This document shows positions 32,466 through 42,850 of a stretch of 64,000 bases of DNA, piece after piece. The DNA lies in NCBI RefSeq assembly GCF_036320965.1, contig NC_092261.1:16908146-16972145 (forward strand), written 5' to 3'. The position numbers were made by a program, and so were the translations under genes. Positions within the stretch are counted from its first letter, which is position 1. Each line of letters starts with the position of its first letter. The notes below the pieces were generated by a model. It saw only the letters and a program-made list of their open reading frames with translations, made no database searches and was not told the origin of the DNA. The DNA is from Panulirus ornatus (Eukaryota > Arthropoda > Malacostraca > Decapoda > Palinuridae).

Positions 32466-32814
32466 ATGCTGTTGAACTACTTCATTCAGCATAGGAAAGT
32501 GTCAAGTGGGCCCCAAGTGTGTACATTTTGTCCAGGGATTTCCATACTATATTTGGAATAGTTGTAGAAACCTGACATGGTAATGCAGTCTAGCTTGGTA
32601 CAGTGGGGATTACGACCCTGTTAAAAATTTCCTACATGAGCTGCGGTAACCGCGAAACGACGGAGATACGAAGCCTTCACTCTCGCCACCACCACAACAT
32701 AGCTCGGCAAGGATTGTGGGCAAGACCCAACTTTCAGGGAAAAATGAGAACTCTCTTAAACAAAATACAAAAATTCAAATTTGGTAAAGAATGCTTTCAC
32801 CAAAAAAAATGAAT

Positions 32815-32816
<2 letters not shown>
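32466..32816. other. Unrecognised spacer
   Basis: No recognisable feature. Confidence 0.45.

Positions 32817-32895
<79 letters not shown>
32817..32895. repeat. (TA)n microsatellite
   Basis: About 39 TA units. No transposon end is recognisable at either side. Confidence 0.97.
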
Positions 32896-32897
<2 letters not shown>

Positions 32898-33798
32898 AAG
32901 AATTAAGAATCTATCTCACTCATCTATCCTCAACTGGGCGACATAACCCTCCTTTTCAAACATCTTCCCTCCCTTACTGTATAATTTCCTTATGGAAACA
33001 AAAGACTGAAGAAGAAAGGGTAAATAACTCTTACATGATCCTCTGGTATATCCAAAATTCCCTAACACCACTGACCACCCCAGGCGGGACTGACACACAC
33101 ACGACAAAAGCCCTCAAGGGGGGGAGAACCTGCGTCAGGTTGCCGTGCAGAGCCCTGGCAGATGGGGTGTAGTGGGGACGGCATTCCTTGTCTGGTCTGT
33201 GAGACAAATGTCGCAACACCTTATTGTCAGCAACATGATACCTGAAGTTTTCAGTTTGTTTCCAATTTTTGTATCTACTCTGTAAAATCTACCACTAGGA
33301 ACTATGTGATGTATGTAATGAAACATCTATAACGAATCAGTTTTGTAACATCCTTTGTAATATTAACTCACTGGGGTCCGCTAAGACCCTTTGTGGCCTG
33401 TGTAATCCTTTTTGCGCTACCGCACACAGGACAAGCATGAGCTGCACAGTAAATATGCCGAGGTTACCGGCAAATCTAATCATCACTCTCCCGCTGTACC
33501 AGACTGGTGGTTCTCCTCACTGAATCATTCACATTACTTTTCAATTATATTCTTCCAGGAGACAGAAAGATAATCATAATCTATGAATTCATGTAGGATG
33601 GGTTCTTACTGGCAAAACAGCATCAAAATTTGGGTTTCTCCTGTAACCAAAGTCATTGATCTGTCGAGCGAAGATTGTACTTGAAAACAGGATAATTCTG
33701 AGCTGAAATATAACAACTAGGTGATCTCTTGCCATTCAGTTAATCAGATATAGACAGTCAAAAAGGAAGAGAGAAGGCAGAAAGGTTGCTAATAAGCA

Positions 33799-33803
<5 letters not shown>
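32896..33803. other. Unrecognised single-copy stretch
   Basis: No domain or repeat family is recognised on either strand. Confidence 0.45.
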
Positions 33804-33889
<86 letters not shown>

Positions 33890-33902
33890 TTTTTCTTTTT
33901 TT
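33804..33902. repeat. (TA)n plus T-run at RTE copy C tail
   Basis: About 38 TA units are followed by a T-rich run. On the minus strand this is poly(A) followed by (TA)n, the same 3' end arrangement as copy B. Confidence 0.95.
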
Positions 33903-34920
33903 TATACTTTGTCGCTGTCTCCCGCGTTTGCGAGGTAGCGCAAGGAAACAGACGAAAGAAATGGCCCAACCCCCCCCCCCCATACACATGTATATACATA
34001 CGTCCACACACGCAAATATACATACCTACACAGCTTTCCATGGTTTACCCCAGACGCTTCACATGCCTTGCTTCAATCCGCTGACAGCACGTCAACCCCG
34101 GTATACCACATCGCTCCAATTCACTCTATTCCTTGCCATCCTTTCACCCTCCTGCATGTTCAGGCCCCGATCACACAAAATCTTTTTCACTCCATCTTTC
34201 CACCTCCAATTTGGTCTCCCTCTTCTCCTTGTTCCCTCCACCTCCGACACATATATCCTCTTGGTCAATCTTTCCTCACTCATCCTCTCCATGTGCCCAA
34301 ACCACTTCAAAACACCCTCTTCTGCTCTCTCAATCACGCTCTTTTTATTTCCACACATCTCTCTTACCCTTACGTTACTCACTCGATCAAACCACCTCAC
34401 ACCACACATTGTCCTCAAACATCTCATTTCCAGCACATCCATCCTCCTGCGCACAACTCTATCCATAGCCCACGCCTCGCAACCATACAACATTGTTGGA
34501 ACCACTATTCCTTCAAACATACCCATTTTTGCTTTCCGAGATAATGTTCTCGACTTCCACACATTCTTCAAGGCCCCCAGGATTTTCGCCCCTAACCCCA
34601 CCCTATGATCCACTTCCGCTTCCATGGTTCCATCCGCTGCCAGATCCACTCCCAGATATCTAAAACACTTCACTTCCTCCAGTTTTTCTCCATTCAAACT
34701 CACCTCCCAATTGACTTGACCCTCAACCCTACTGTACCTAATAACCTTGCTCTTATTCACATTTACTCTTAACTTTCTTCTTCCACACACTTTACCAAAC
34801 TCAGTCACCAGCTTCTGCAGTTTCTCACATGAATCAGCCACCAGCGCTGTATCATCAGCGAACAACAACTGACTCATTTCCCAAGCTCTCTCATCCCCAA
34901 CAGACTTCATACTTGCCCCT
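33903..34920 (-). pseudogene. RTE-like reverse transcriptase, copy C (5' truncated)
   Basis: The minus strand keeps one open frame of 272 codons at 34092-34910. It holds [13 protein letters not shown] with catalytic FADD, RRKLRVNVNKSKVIRYSR, VKCFRYLGVDLAADGT, MLYGCEAWAMDRVVRRR, FDRVSNVRVREMCGNK, WFGHMERMSEERLTKR and RRRGRPNWRWKDGV. The short-tail 3' UTR runs from 34091 to 33903. It is nearly identical to copy B over the shared part, so both are recent insertions. The 5' break at 34920 lies about 15 bases from the PLE end. Confidence 0.92.
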
Positions 34921-34934
34921 GGAAAGGTTCACAA

Positions 34935-35147
34935 TTGAGCGATTGATCAAGTGTATTCATACGAGTCCACGGGGAAATGAAACACAGTAAGTTCCCAAAA
35001 GCACTTTCGTGTACTAATCACATCATCAGGGGATATACAAGAAATAAATATAATAGTCGGTTGATATACAACGAAGAGACGTAGCTAGGACGCCATTTGG
35101 TAAACATGTGACTGTCCAAAACAGACAACAAGCGTATCATAAAATCA
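34935..35147 (-). mobile_element. PLE 3' flank with hammerhead-like core
   Basis: This stretch is downstream of the PLE frame on the minus strand. It contains CTGATGA (reverse complement of 35023-35029), GTG and CAC flanking a seven-base loop, and GAAA (reverse complement of 35005-35008). UCCC (35030-35033) and GGGA (34993-34996) can form stem I. The eight bases between GAAA and GGGA read GTGCTTTT. The terminal block CCCCGTGGACTCGTATGAATA is shared with all the other PLE ends in the window. Confidence 0.7.
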
Positions 35148-36480
35148 TTACGTGGACAAGGTGAATTGTTTACAAATTCTATCAACAATAAATTTATTCA
35201 ATTTGTTTAGACTTTCACTATTAATAAGGTTATAATTCTTTGTGCATTTGATAATAGAAGATTCAATGATATTTCTCATGGTAATAGAGTTAGAGTTAAT
35301 AACTGAGATGGCATTACTCCAGTCAATACAATGATCATAATTCTTAACGTGATTGAACAAGGCATTTGATTCTTGTCCTGTTCTTATACTATATTTATGT
35401 TGCTTAAGTCTAACAGAAAGATCCTTACCAGTCTGCCCAACATAAAACTTATCACAATTTCTACATGGCACTTTATAAATGCATCCAGGAGAATTTTCTG
35501 GTGAGTTCCTGATTAAGATATTCTTTATAGTATTATTGTTGCTAAAGGCAACATTTACATTAAAGGATTTAAGCAACATGGGAATTAAAGTGAAATTATT
35601 ATTAAAAGGGAGAACTAAAAGATTCTTGGTGTCAATGGGAGGTTTGGGCTCAACTTTATAAAATGATTTCTCTGCTAACTTAAGGGATTCATCAATGAAA
35701 GAGCTAAGGTACTTTAACTTAGATCCAATAGAATATATCTTCTCAAACTCATCATCAATAAACTCTGGACAGCAAATACGTAATGCCCTAAGGAACATAG
35801 ATTGAAATGACGATAATTTAACTCTGTCATGTTGAGATGAGTAATAATGGATATATGAGGATACATTGGTAGGTTTTCTGTATATGCTAAACTAAACTTG
35901 TTTCCTTGCCTATGAATCATGCAATCTGAAAATGGTAACATACCATTATTTTCATTTTCTACGGTAAATTTGATGGAAGGTAGTAAATTGTTAAGTAAGG
36001 GGAGAAATGTTTGTAAAATTTCATTTGTTGGCCAAACACAAAGAACATCATCTATATACCTAAGCTAAATTGCATCAGAAGGTAGATATCCTATAGTACT
36101 CTTATTTCAAAAAATTCCATATAAAGATTACTTGGTACAGGTGAAAGAGGGTTACCCAATGCCATACCAAATTTTTGAGCATAATAATCTTCATTGAATT
36201 GAAATACACAGTCTTTTATATACAATCTTATCAGTTCAATGAAAACAGACTGAGACAGGTAGATGAATATCATCCAAAACATCAAATAAATATTCTAAAA
36301 GGTCATCAACTGGAACTTTTGTGAAAAGTGAGGAAACATCAAAGCTAACAAGTTCGAAATCAAAATCAACATTGATATTGTTAAGCTTATTAACTAAATC
36401 TACATTGTTCATGATATTAGAATTTGATACCTTACCCATTAAAGGGCTTAATAAAGAAACTAACCATCCCTGGGGAGGAT
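35148..36480 (-). pseudogene. Penelope-like element: RT plus GIY-YIG endonuclease, decayed
   Basis: In minus-strand order, 36480-36240 encodes DFELVSFDVSSLFTKVPVDD, the RT palm start. After a frameshift, 36285-36091 encodes FGMALGNPLSPVPSNLYMEF. An in-frame TAG at 36065-36067 follows, where AIWLR is expected, just before the catalytic YIDD (36047-36058). A further frameshift lies near 35880. The last 216 codons (35798-35148) end with the GIY-YIG domain: CIYKVPCRNCDKFYVGQTG with the CxxC pair, and the RLKQHK segment. Telomere-independent PLEs use RT plus this endonuclease for target-primed insertion. The copy is 5' truncated and has at least three lesions. Confidence 0.92.
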
Positions 36481-36912
36481 GGTTAGTTAGATACCGGGGA
36501 ACCAAAAGTGCCAGGAGTACCATGAATACCAGGATTGCCACATGTACCAGGACTGCTACTAGTAACAAGAGAGTCAATAGTACCAGGGATACCGCTGGTA
36601 TCAGCAGTGTCAAAAATACTAAGCCTACCACCAGTTCCCGTTTCTACCACAAGTACCAGGACAGCTACCACTACCAGGAGCACTACAAGTCCCAGGAAGC
36701 CCATGAGTAAATGCCACAGGTACCAAGACTGCCAGAAGTACCAGGAGTACCATAGGTACAAGGAATACCAGAAGCACAAAGAGTAAGACAGGTCCCAAGA
36801 AACACGCGAGTACCAAGAATACACCAGGTACCGAGGTTGTCAGAAGCCCCTGGAGAACCACAGGTACCAGAAATACCAGGACTGCCACAAATACCAAGAC
36901 TGCCAAGTACCA
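36481..36912. repeat. GTACCAGGA-type short-period minisatellite (collagen-like on minus strand)
   Basis: Blocks such as AGTACCAGGAGTACCA and ATACCAGGACTGCCAC recur with periods that are multiples of nine bases. Minus-strand frames therefore read as Gly-X-Pro/Gly-Thr-Pro strings (for example GISGTCGSPGASDNLGT, 36683-36913). Stops interrupt every frame and the nine-base period explains the collagen look. The 5' end of the truncated PLE lies directly at its left edge. Confidence 0.8.
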
Positions 36913-37033
36913 AGTACTAAACTATTCAACAAGAATAACATCAGAAGGGAAATAAAGAAGCAGAAAATGGGAAAAAGCACAGGGGTGAAAAAGAATAAAA
37001 GAAAACGACTAAAGTTGGAGATCTCTACTGTAT

Positions 37034-37038
37034 CACAG

Positions 37039-37117
<79 letters not shown>
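37034..37117 (+). repeat. (GA)n microsatellite
   Basis: About 42 GA units. Confidence 0.97.
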
Positions 37118-37121
<4 letters not shown>

Positions 37122-37286
37122 CTTTATTGTATCAGAGAATATTAGGAAGAGACAAATACGTTCGGGATGGATGAGAATAGCAGAATGTCGCTTTCAAATG
37201 GAAAGGCATCTGGATAAAATCCAAAAAAAGTTTATATTAAGAAAAATATCGCAATTGCATAACAGCACTTCATTTAAGTGTTTTAT

Positions 37287-37287
<1 letters not shown>

Positions 37288-37364
<77 letters not shown>

Positions 37365-37380
37365 CGCGCGCGCGCACGCG
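37288..37380 (+). repeat. (GT)n running into alternating (CG)n
   Basis: About 36 GT units pass into CGTGCGCGCGCGCGCACGCG, an alternating purine-pyrimidine tract of the kind that can adopt Z-DNA. Confidence 0.95.
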
Positions 37381-37957
37381 TTTCAACAGATTGTCTAAAG
37401 ACAATAAGAAACATATTGAGTCACTCAAGATTATCTTGAAAGAGGATTTTGGGATGCTCTCAGAGGTAAAGTCTTCAAAATATCAAGACACCCTGAGTGT
37501 ATTCAGGAAAATAGAAACTACATAACGTAAGGCACATTTAGGAACTCTTTAAAAGGTAATCAAGATCACAGTCCATCAGGACAACGTCAAAGGTAATCGC
37601 AATGTTAGATGACATTTCGCACAGCTCCTATGACTATGTCAAGGTCGTTCAGCAGTCGAGGAAGAAAATGAAACCCATACAGAGCTGGCAATATGAAATC
37701 TGCCATCCCACAATTTAGGTGACCTAAATACCGGAAAAAAATGTCTCAAGCTATTTTCATCTGTCTAAAAATAACTGATGAAAATGTTAAAGATATATAT
37801 AAAAACAAAAGTATGCAAATGAATTTGCATACGACGTTACGGGGGTAAAGAATGAAAGCGAACACAGATTAAATATTCTATCCGAACTAATCCAGAAAGA
37901 TATGACTGAATAACATTCAGAAAACTGCATATTCTAAAATATTTTTCTTTCAGCATG

Positions 37958-37962
<5 letters not shown>
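37381..37962. other. Unrecognised stretch
   Basis: AT-rich sequence with no gene or repeat family recognised. Confidence 0.45.
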
Positions 37963-38030
<68 letters not shown>

Positions 38031-38258
38031 CATACTATTCGCCGTTTCCCGCGATAGCGAGGTAGCGTTAAGAACAGAGGATTGGGCCTTTTTTGGAATA
38101 TCCTCACCTGGCCCCCTCTGTTCCTTCTTTTGGAAAAAAAAAAAAAAAAAAAAAAAGAGAGGGGAGGATTTCCAGCCCCCCGCTCCCTCCCCTTTTAGTC
38201 GCCTTCTACGACACGCAGGGAATACGTGGGAAGTATTCTTAATCCCCTATCCCCAGGG

Positions 38259-38262
<4 letters not shown>
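37963..38262 (-). mobile_element. Short LINE-tailed element SE3 with leading (TA)n
   Basis: (TA)n and a T-run at 37963-38030 precede TTCGCCGTTTCCCGCGATAG, CGAGGTAGCGTTAAGAACAG, CCTCACCTGGCCCCC, a long A-run, GAGGATTTCCAGCCCCC, CTTCTACGACACGCAGGGAA and CCCTATCCCCAGGGATAA. Element sense, by the LINE-like tail, is the minus strand. It is complete relative to SE4 and SE5 at about 230 bases. Confidence 0.88.
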
Positions 38263-38333
<71 letters not shown>

Positions 38334-38569
38334 TTTTCTTTCATACTATTCGCCATTTTCCGCGTTAGCGAGGTAGCGTTAAGAACAGAGGACTGGACCT
38401 TTGAGGGAATATCTTCACATGGCCCCCTTCACTGTTCCTTCTTTTGGAAAATTAAAAAAGAAAAAACCGAGAGGGGAGGATTTCCAGCCTCCCGCTCCCT
38501 TCCCTTTTGGTCGCCTTCTACGACACGCAGGGAATACGTGGGAAGTATTCTTTCTCCCCTATCCCCAGG

Positions 38570-38572
<3 letters not shown>
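38263..38572 (-). mobile_element. Short LINE-tailed element SE4 in tandem with SE3
   Basis: (TA)n at 38263-38329 links SE3 directly to a second copy in the same orientation. The body at 38335-38572 is the same series of blocks, with CGCGTTAGCGAGGTAGCGTT and CCCCTATCCCCAGGGAGA at its ends. Two near-identical copies separated only by (TA)n suggest insertion into, or recombination within, the tract. Confidence 0.88.

Positions 38573-38650
<78 letters not shown>
38573..38650. repeat. (TA)n microsatellite between SE4 and a PLE end
   Basis: About 39 TA units. Its right end abuts the PLE terminal GTCCACGGGG. Confidence 0.97.
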
Positions 38651-38654
<4 letters not shown>

Positions 38655-38790
38655 ACGGGGAAAATGAAACACGATAATTTCCCAAGTGCACTTTCGTGTA
38701 ATGATCACATCATCAGGGGAGACACAAGAGCGAAATATAGCATTCAGTTGATATACATCGAAGAGACGTAGCTAGGACGCCATTTGGTAA
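38651..38790 (-). mobile_element. PLE terminus with hammerhead-like core
   Basis: This copy runs in the same orientation as 34935-35147. On the minus strand CTGATGA (38710-38716), GUG-AUCAUUA-CAC and GAAA (38692-38695) are followed by GUGCACUU and then GGGA (38680-38683), which can pair with UCCC (38717-38720). The fragment ends near 38790 and is joined directly to RTE sequence. Confidence 0.72.
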
Positions 38791-39184
<394 letters not shown>

Positions 39185-39301
39185 TCCGCTTACACGAGGT
39201 TACACCGCGAGTGAAAAATTATCTTTAGCGAGGCTACATGATCGGGAGAACAGTCTCGCCAGAGAACACCTCTTACTCCAAAGCAGTGTGCATTTTCCTG
39301 C

Positions 39302-39304
<3 letters not shown>

Positions 39305-39378
<74 letters not shown>
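39305..39378 (+). repeat. (GA)n microsatellite
   Basis: About 36 GA units. Confidence 0.97.
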
Positions 39379-39379
<1 letters not shown>

Positions 39380-39471
39380 CCTTGCATATAAATCACTATG
39401 TCATTCACCAGTGTTTCCCATTATAACTCGGGCAAACACTCCCTAAGGACACCGTTGACCTCCTATAAATA

Positions 39472-39590
<119 letters not shown>

Positions 39591-40404
39591 TGCAGTTCCG
39601 TGTCTCTCGCACATCTGATAACAAAACTAGGAGAAAGACACACGACACACCAACATTGCCAGAAAAAAAAATGATAAAAACAAGTTATGACATGATTCTG
39701 GTCGTATATACCTGAAGTAGTTTTCGATTGATTTGTTCCAGTAATCCCGGTAAAATTTATGTGTACCCCAGGGTCATCCTGGGAGCTGCAGCTAAGCTTG
39801 TTATCACTTATGACATTATCAGACTTCCAAGACGTGTACCTGGTAACCCAACATCAGAGCTGTGTAATACGAGTGTTGCCACGGGTCGAATACCCTCCAT
39901 ATGGACCGATTGTCTAACTGGATCGACACCTAAACGCAATTAACCTCATGAATTTCTCCCCACCTTCCCTTCAAACCTCGGAGGTCTTGTAACCCTACAA
40001 CCCGGGCTGGGTTCTTAGGCTGGTTAAAGATAAATCATGAAACGACTGAAGATAAGCTATCTTTCCCATAGGTCGAGATACACCAGTGCTGACTGACGTT
40101 GTCCTACAATGATTTTTCGGTAAAGTGAGGCATTTGTTGGATTTCTCACTACCACATCTCTTCGAGGGATCTCAGACTCTTTAGCATACAACCACAACAG
40201 CGTGTCTTTATAAAAATGGTGTTCTCCCTCCACACACACACACACACACACACACAGAAAAGTTTTAAGACAGAGGTATAGCTCCTGGCTTGGTGTAAAG
40301 AGGCAAATATATGTTTCCCCTTCCATAGAACAAGCCCTTCACAAACATATGTACACAACCCACTGCACATGTTGCTATACGTGTGCACCGTAGATCTGCT
40401 TACT
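39591..40404. other. Unrecognised stretch left of the tandem duplication
   Basis: No gene is recognised. It includes a short (CA)n at 40232-40256. The frames at 39728-39943 and 40057-40622 show no domain and run through CA repeats. Confidence 0.45.
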
Positions 40405-40794
40405 TTACACACACACACACACACACATCCGCTCATACTCACCCTAGACGCATATCCTTTCAGACACCACCCACACACATACACACACAAACAGGAACAC
40501 AAAACCGGCATAAAATAAACACATACATTCATACTACATTCATACACAGACTGTTCTACCAAGTCTCGCCAGATCTGTGCTCCCTGTGGACAGAACGAGT
40601 CAGGGCTACCGACCATATGCATATCAAAGTCTACAGAGTTCCATGCTTTTAAAACAACCTTTCCTAATCAATATAAGCGAGCATGGGGAAAAAAAAGGAG
40701 CATTACTTTACAGCTATCCAGGAAATATTCTTACCAACGTACAGGACTTTATGATTGTATAATAGTCTTTTCCTTCATAAACAGACTGTGATGT

Positions 40795-40965
40795 ATCGGA
40801 AAGCGTTCCATACTATGAGGCATTCACGGGTCGCCTAGGGTAAAGCGCATACGTTCGAATCCTGGTCTCGGCAGTCCGTCTACAGTCAACCCAGCTGTTC
40901 ATCCACCCCTATGAGTTGGACCATAAAATGGATGCCTGGTTTAGCCTAGGATACATATTATATAT
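40795..40965 (+). mobile_element. tRNA-derived SINE, family 2
   Basis: A box-B-like GTTCGAATCC at 40853-40862 is followed by CAACCCAGCTGTTCATCCAC, GGACCATAAAATGG and TGCCTGGTTTAGCC, the family's 3' blocks. The tail is a short (TATC)n. The box A region is degraded. Confidence 0.75.
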
Positions 40966-40984
40966 CTATCTATCTATTTATCTA

Positions 40985-42341
40985 TTATACTTTGTCGCTG
41001 TCTCCCGCGTTAGCGAGGTAGCGCAAGGAAACAGACGAAAGAATGGCCCAACCCACCCACATACATGTATATACATACATGTCCACACACGCACATATAC
41101 ATACGTATACCTCTCAACGTATACATATATATATACACATACAGACATATACATACATAAACATGTACATAATTCATACTGTCTGCCCTTATTCATTCCC
41201 GTCGCCACCCCGCCACACATGAAATGACAACCCCTCCCCCTGCATGCGCGCGAGGCAGCGCTAAGAAAAGACAACAAAGGCCACATTCGCTCACACTCAG
41301 TCTCTAGCTGTCATGTGTAATGCACGGAAATCACAGCTCCCTTTCCACATCCAGGCCCCACAAATCTTTCCATGGCTTACCCCAGATGCTTCACATGCCC
41401 TGGTTCAATCCAATGATAGCACGTCGACCCCGGTATACCACATCGTTCCAATTCATTCTATTCCTTGCGCGCCTTTCACCCTCTTGTATGTTCAGGCCCC
41501 GATCGCTCAAAATCTTTTTCATTCCATCCTTCCACCTCCAATTTGATCCCCCACTTCTCCTCGTTCCCTCCACCTCTGACACATTTATCCTCTTTGTCAA
41601 TCTTTCCTCACTCATTCTCTCCATGTGACCAAACCATTTCAATACACCCTCTTCTGCTCTCTCAACCACACTCTCTTTATTACCACACATCTCTCTCACC
41701 TTTTCATTACTTACTCGATCAAACCACCTTATACCACATATTGTCCTCAAACATCTCATTTCCAACACATCCACCCTCCTCCGCACAACCCTTTCTATAG
41801 CCCATGCCTCAACCATATAACACTGTTGGATCCACTATTCCTTTTAAACATACCCATTTCTGCTCTCCAAGGTAACGTTCTCGCCTTCCTCACATTCTTC
41901 AAAGCTCCCAGAGCCTTCGCCCCCTTCCCCACCCTATGACTCACTTCCGCTTCCATGGTTCCATCCGCTGCCAAATCCACTCCCAGATACCTAAAATACT
42001 TCACTTCCTCCAGTTTTTCTCCATTCAAACTCATCTCCCAATACATGTCTATCAACCCTACTGAACTTATTCACATTTACTCTAAGCTTTCTTCTTTCAC
42101 ACACTTTACCAAACTCAGCCGCCAGCTTCTGCAGTTTCTCACCCGAATCAGCCACCAGCGATGTATCATCAGCGAACAACAACTGACTCATTTCCCAAGC
42201 CCTCTCATCTACAACAGACTGTATACTTGCCCCTCTCTCCAAAACTCTTGCATTCACCTCCCTAATAACCCCATCCATAAACAAATTAAACAACCCTGGA
42301 GACATTACGCATCCTTGCCGCAAACCGACATTCACTGGGAA

Positions 42342-42345
<4 letters not shown>
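40985..42345 (-). pseudogene. RTE-like reverse transcriptase, copy E (long-tail subtype)
   Basis: The minus strand runs from 42345, truncated inside RT motif [18 protein letters not shown]. It continues through [24 protein letters not shown], a deletion-damaged stretch, KYFRYLGVDLAADGT, and CGIRWFDRVSNEKVREMCGN to FGHMERMSEERLTKRINVSE. At least two frame changes (near 42050 and 41810) disable it. The 3' UTR from 41390 to 40985 is longer than in copy B and holds two GCG(C/A)TACCTCGC-like motifs and an AATAAG/AATAAA-like signal. Confidence 0.9.

Positions 42346-42420
<75 letters not shown>
42346..42420. repeat. (TA)n between RTE copy E and a PLE end
   Basis: About 37 TA units bridge the 5' break of RTE copy E and the terminal base of the PLE fragment. 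Confidence 0.97.
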
Positions 42421-42422
<2 letters not shown>

Positions 42423-42722
42423 CTATGAGTCCACGGGGAAAATGAAACACGATAAGTTCCCACGTGCACTTTCGTGTAATAATCACATCATCAGGGTAGA
42501 CACAAGAGACAAATAACGGTCAGTTCCTATACAACGAAGAGATGTAGCTAGGATTCCATTGGTAAACATGTGATTGTCCAAGACTTGGACAATCACATGT
42601 TTACCTATGGCGTCCCAGCCACGTCTCCTCGTTGCTCATCAACCGACTGCTACCTCTCTCCTGTGTCTCCCCGGATGATGCGACTACCACACGAAAGTGC
42701 ATCCGGGAACCGCAAAAAGCAT
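42421..42722. mobile_element. Palindromic pair of PLE ends
   Basis: The left arm (42421-42583) is a PLE terminus in minus orientation. The right arm (42584-42722) is the same region in plus orientation. They are joined at the perfect local palindrome TTGTCCAAGACTTGGACAA near 42575-42593. Both hammerhead-like cores are damaged: the left one lacks the U before the cleavage position and has lost part of stem I; the right one reads CGGATGA instead of CTGATGA. Confidence 0.8.
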
Positions 42723-42850
42723 TTACAGGGTCGTCGAGGAACTTCTCACTCAAAGGGAATCCATCATATCCCTGCTACTGGAAGCAGCGCAACCTTGAAG
42801 CTGCAGGAACCCTCCATGGAAAAGGTCCTTCAGGTTCTTCAATGCCTGTA
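42711..42850 (+). repeat. Dispersed GAAGCAGCGCAACCTTG repeat
   Basis: This segment of about 130 bases contains GGAACTTCTCACTCAAAGGG and GAAGCAGCGCAACCTTGAAG. It recurs at 50752-50880 (through the duplication) and independently at about 57745-57835. Function is unknown. Confidence 0.7.

Noticed and set aside
34133..34608. Plus-strand frames of 111-226 codons over RTE copy C
   Set aside because: They are antisense of the RT coding strand. The same antisense frames recur at every RTE copy (for example 30580-31384, 41320-41939, 49908-50553).
36683..36913. Collagen gene fragment
   Set aside because: The nine-base minisatellite period explains the Gly-X-Y pattern, and stops occur in all frames. 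Kept only as a low-interest finding.
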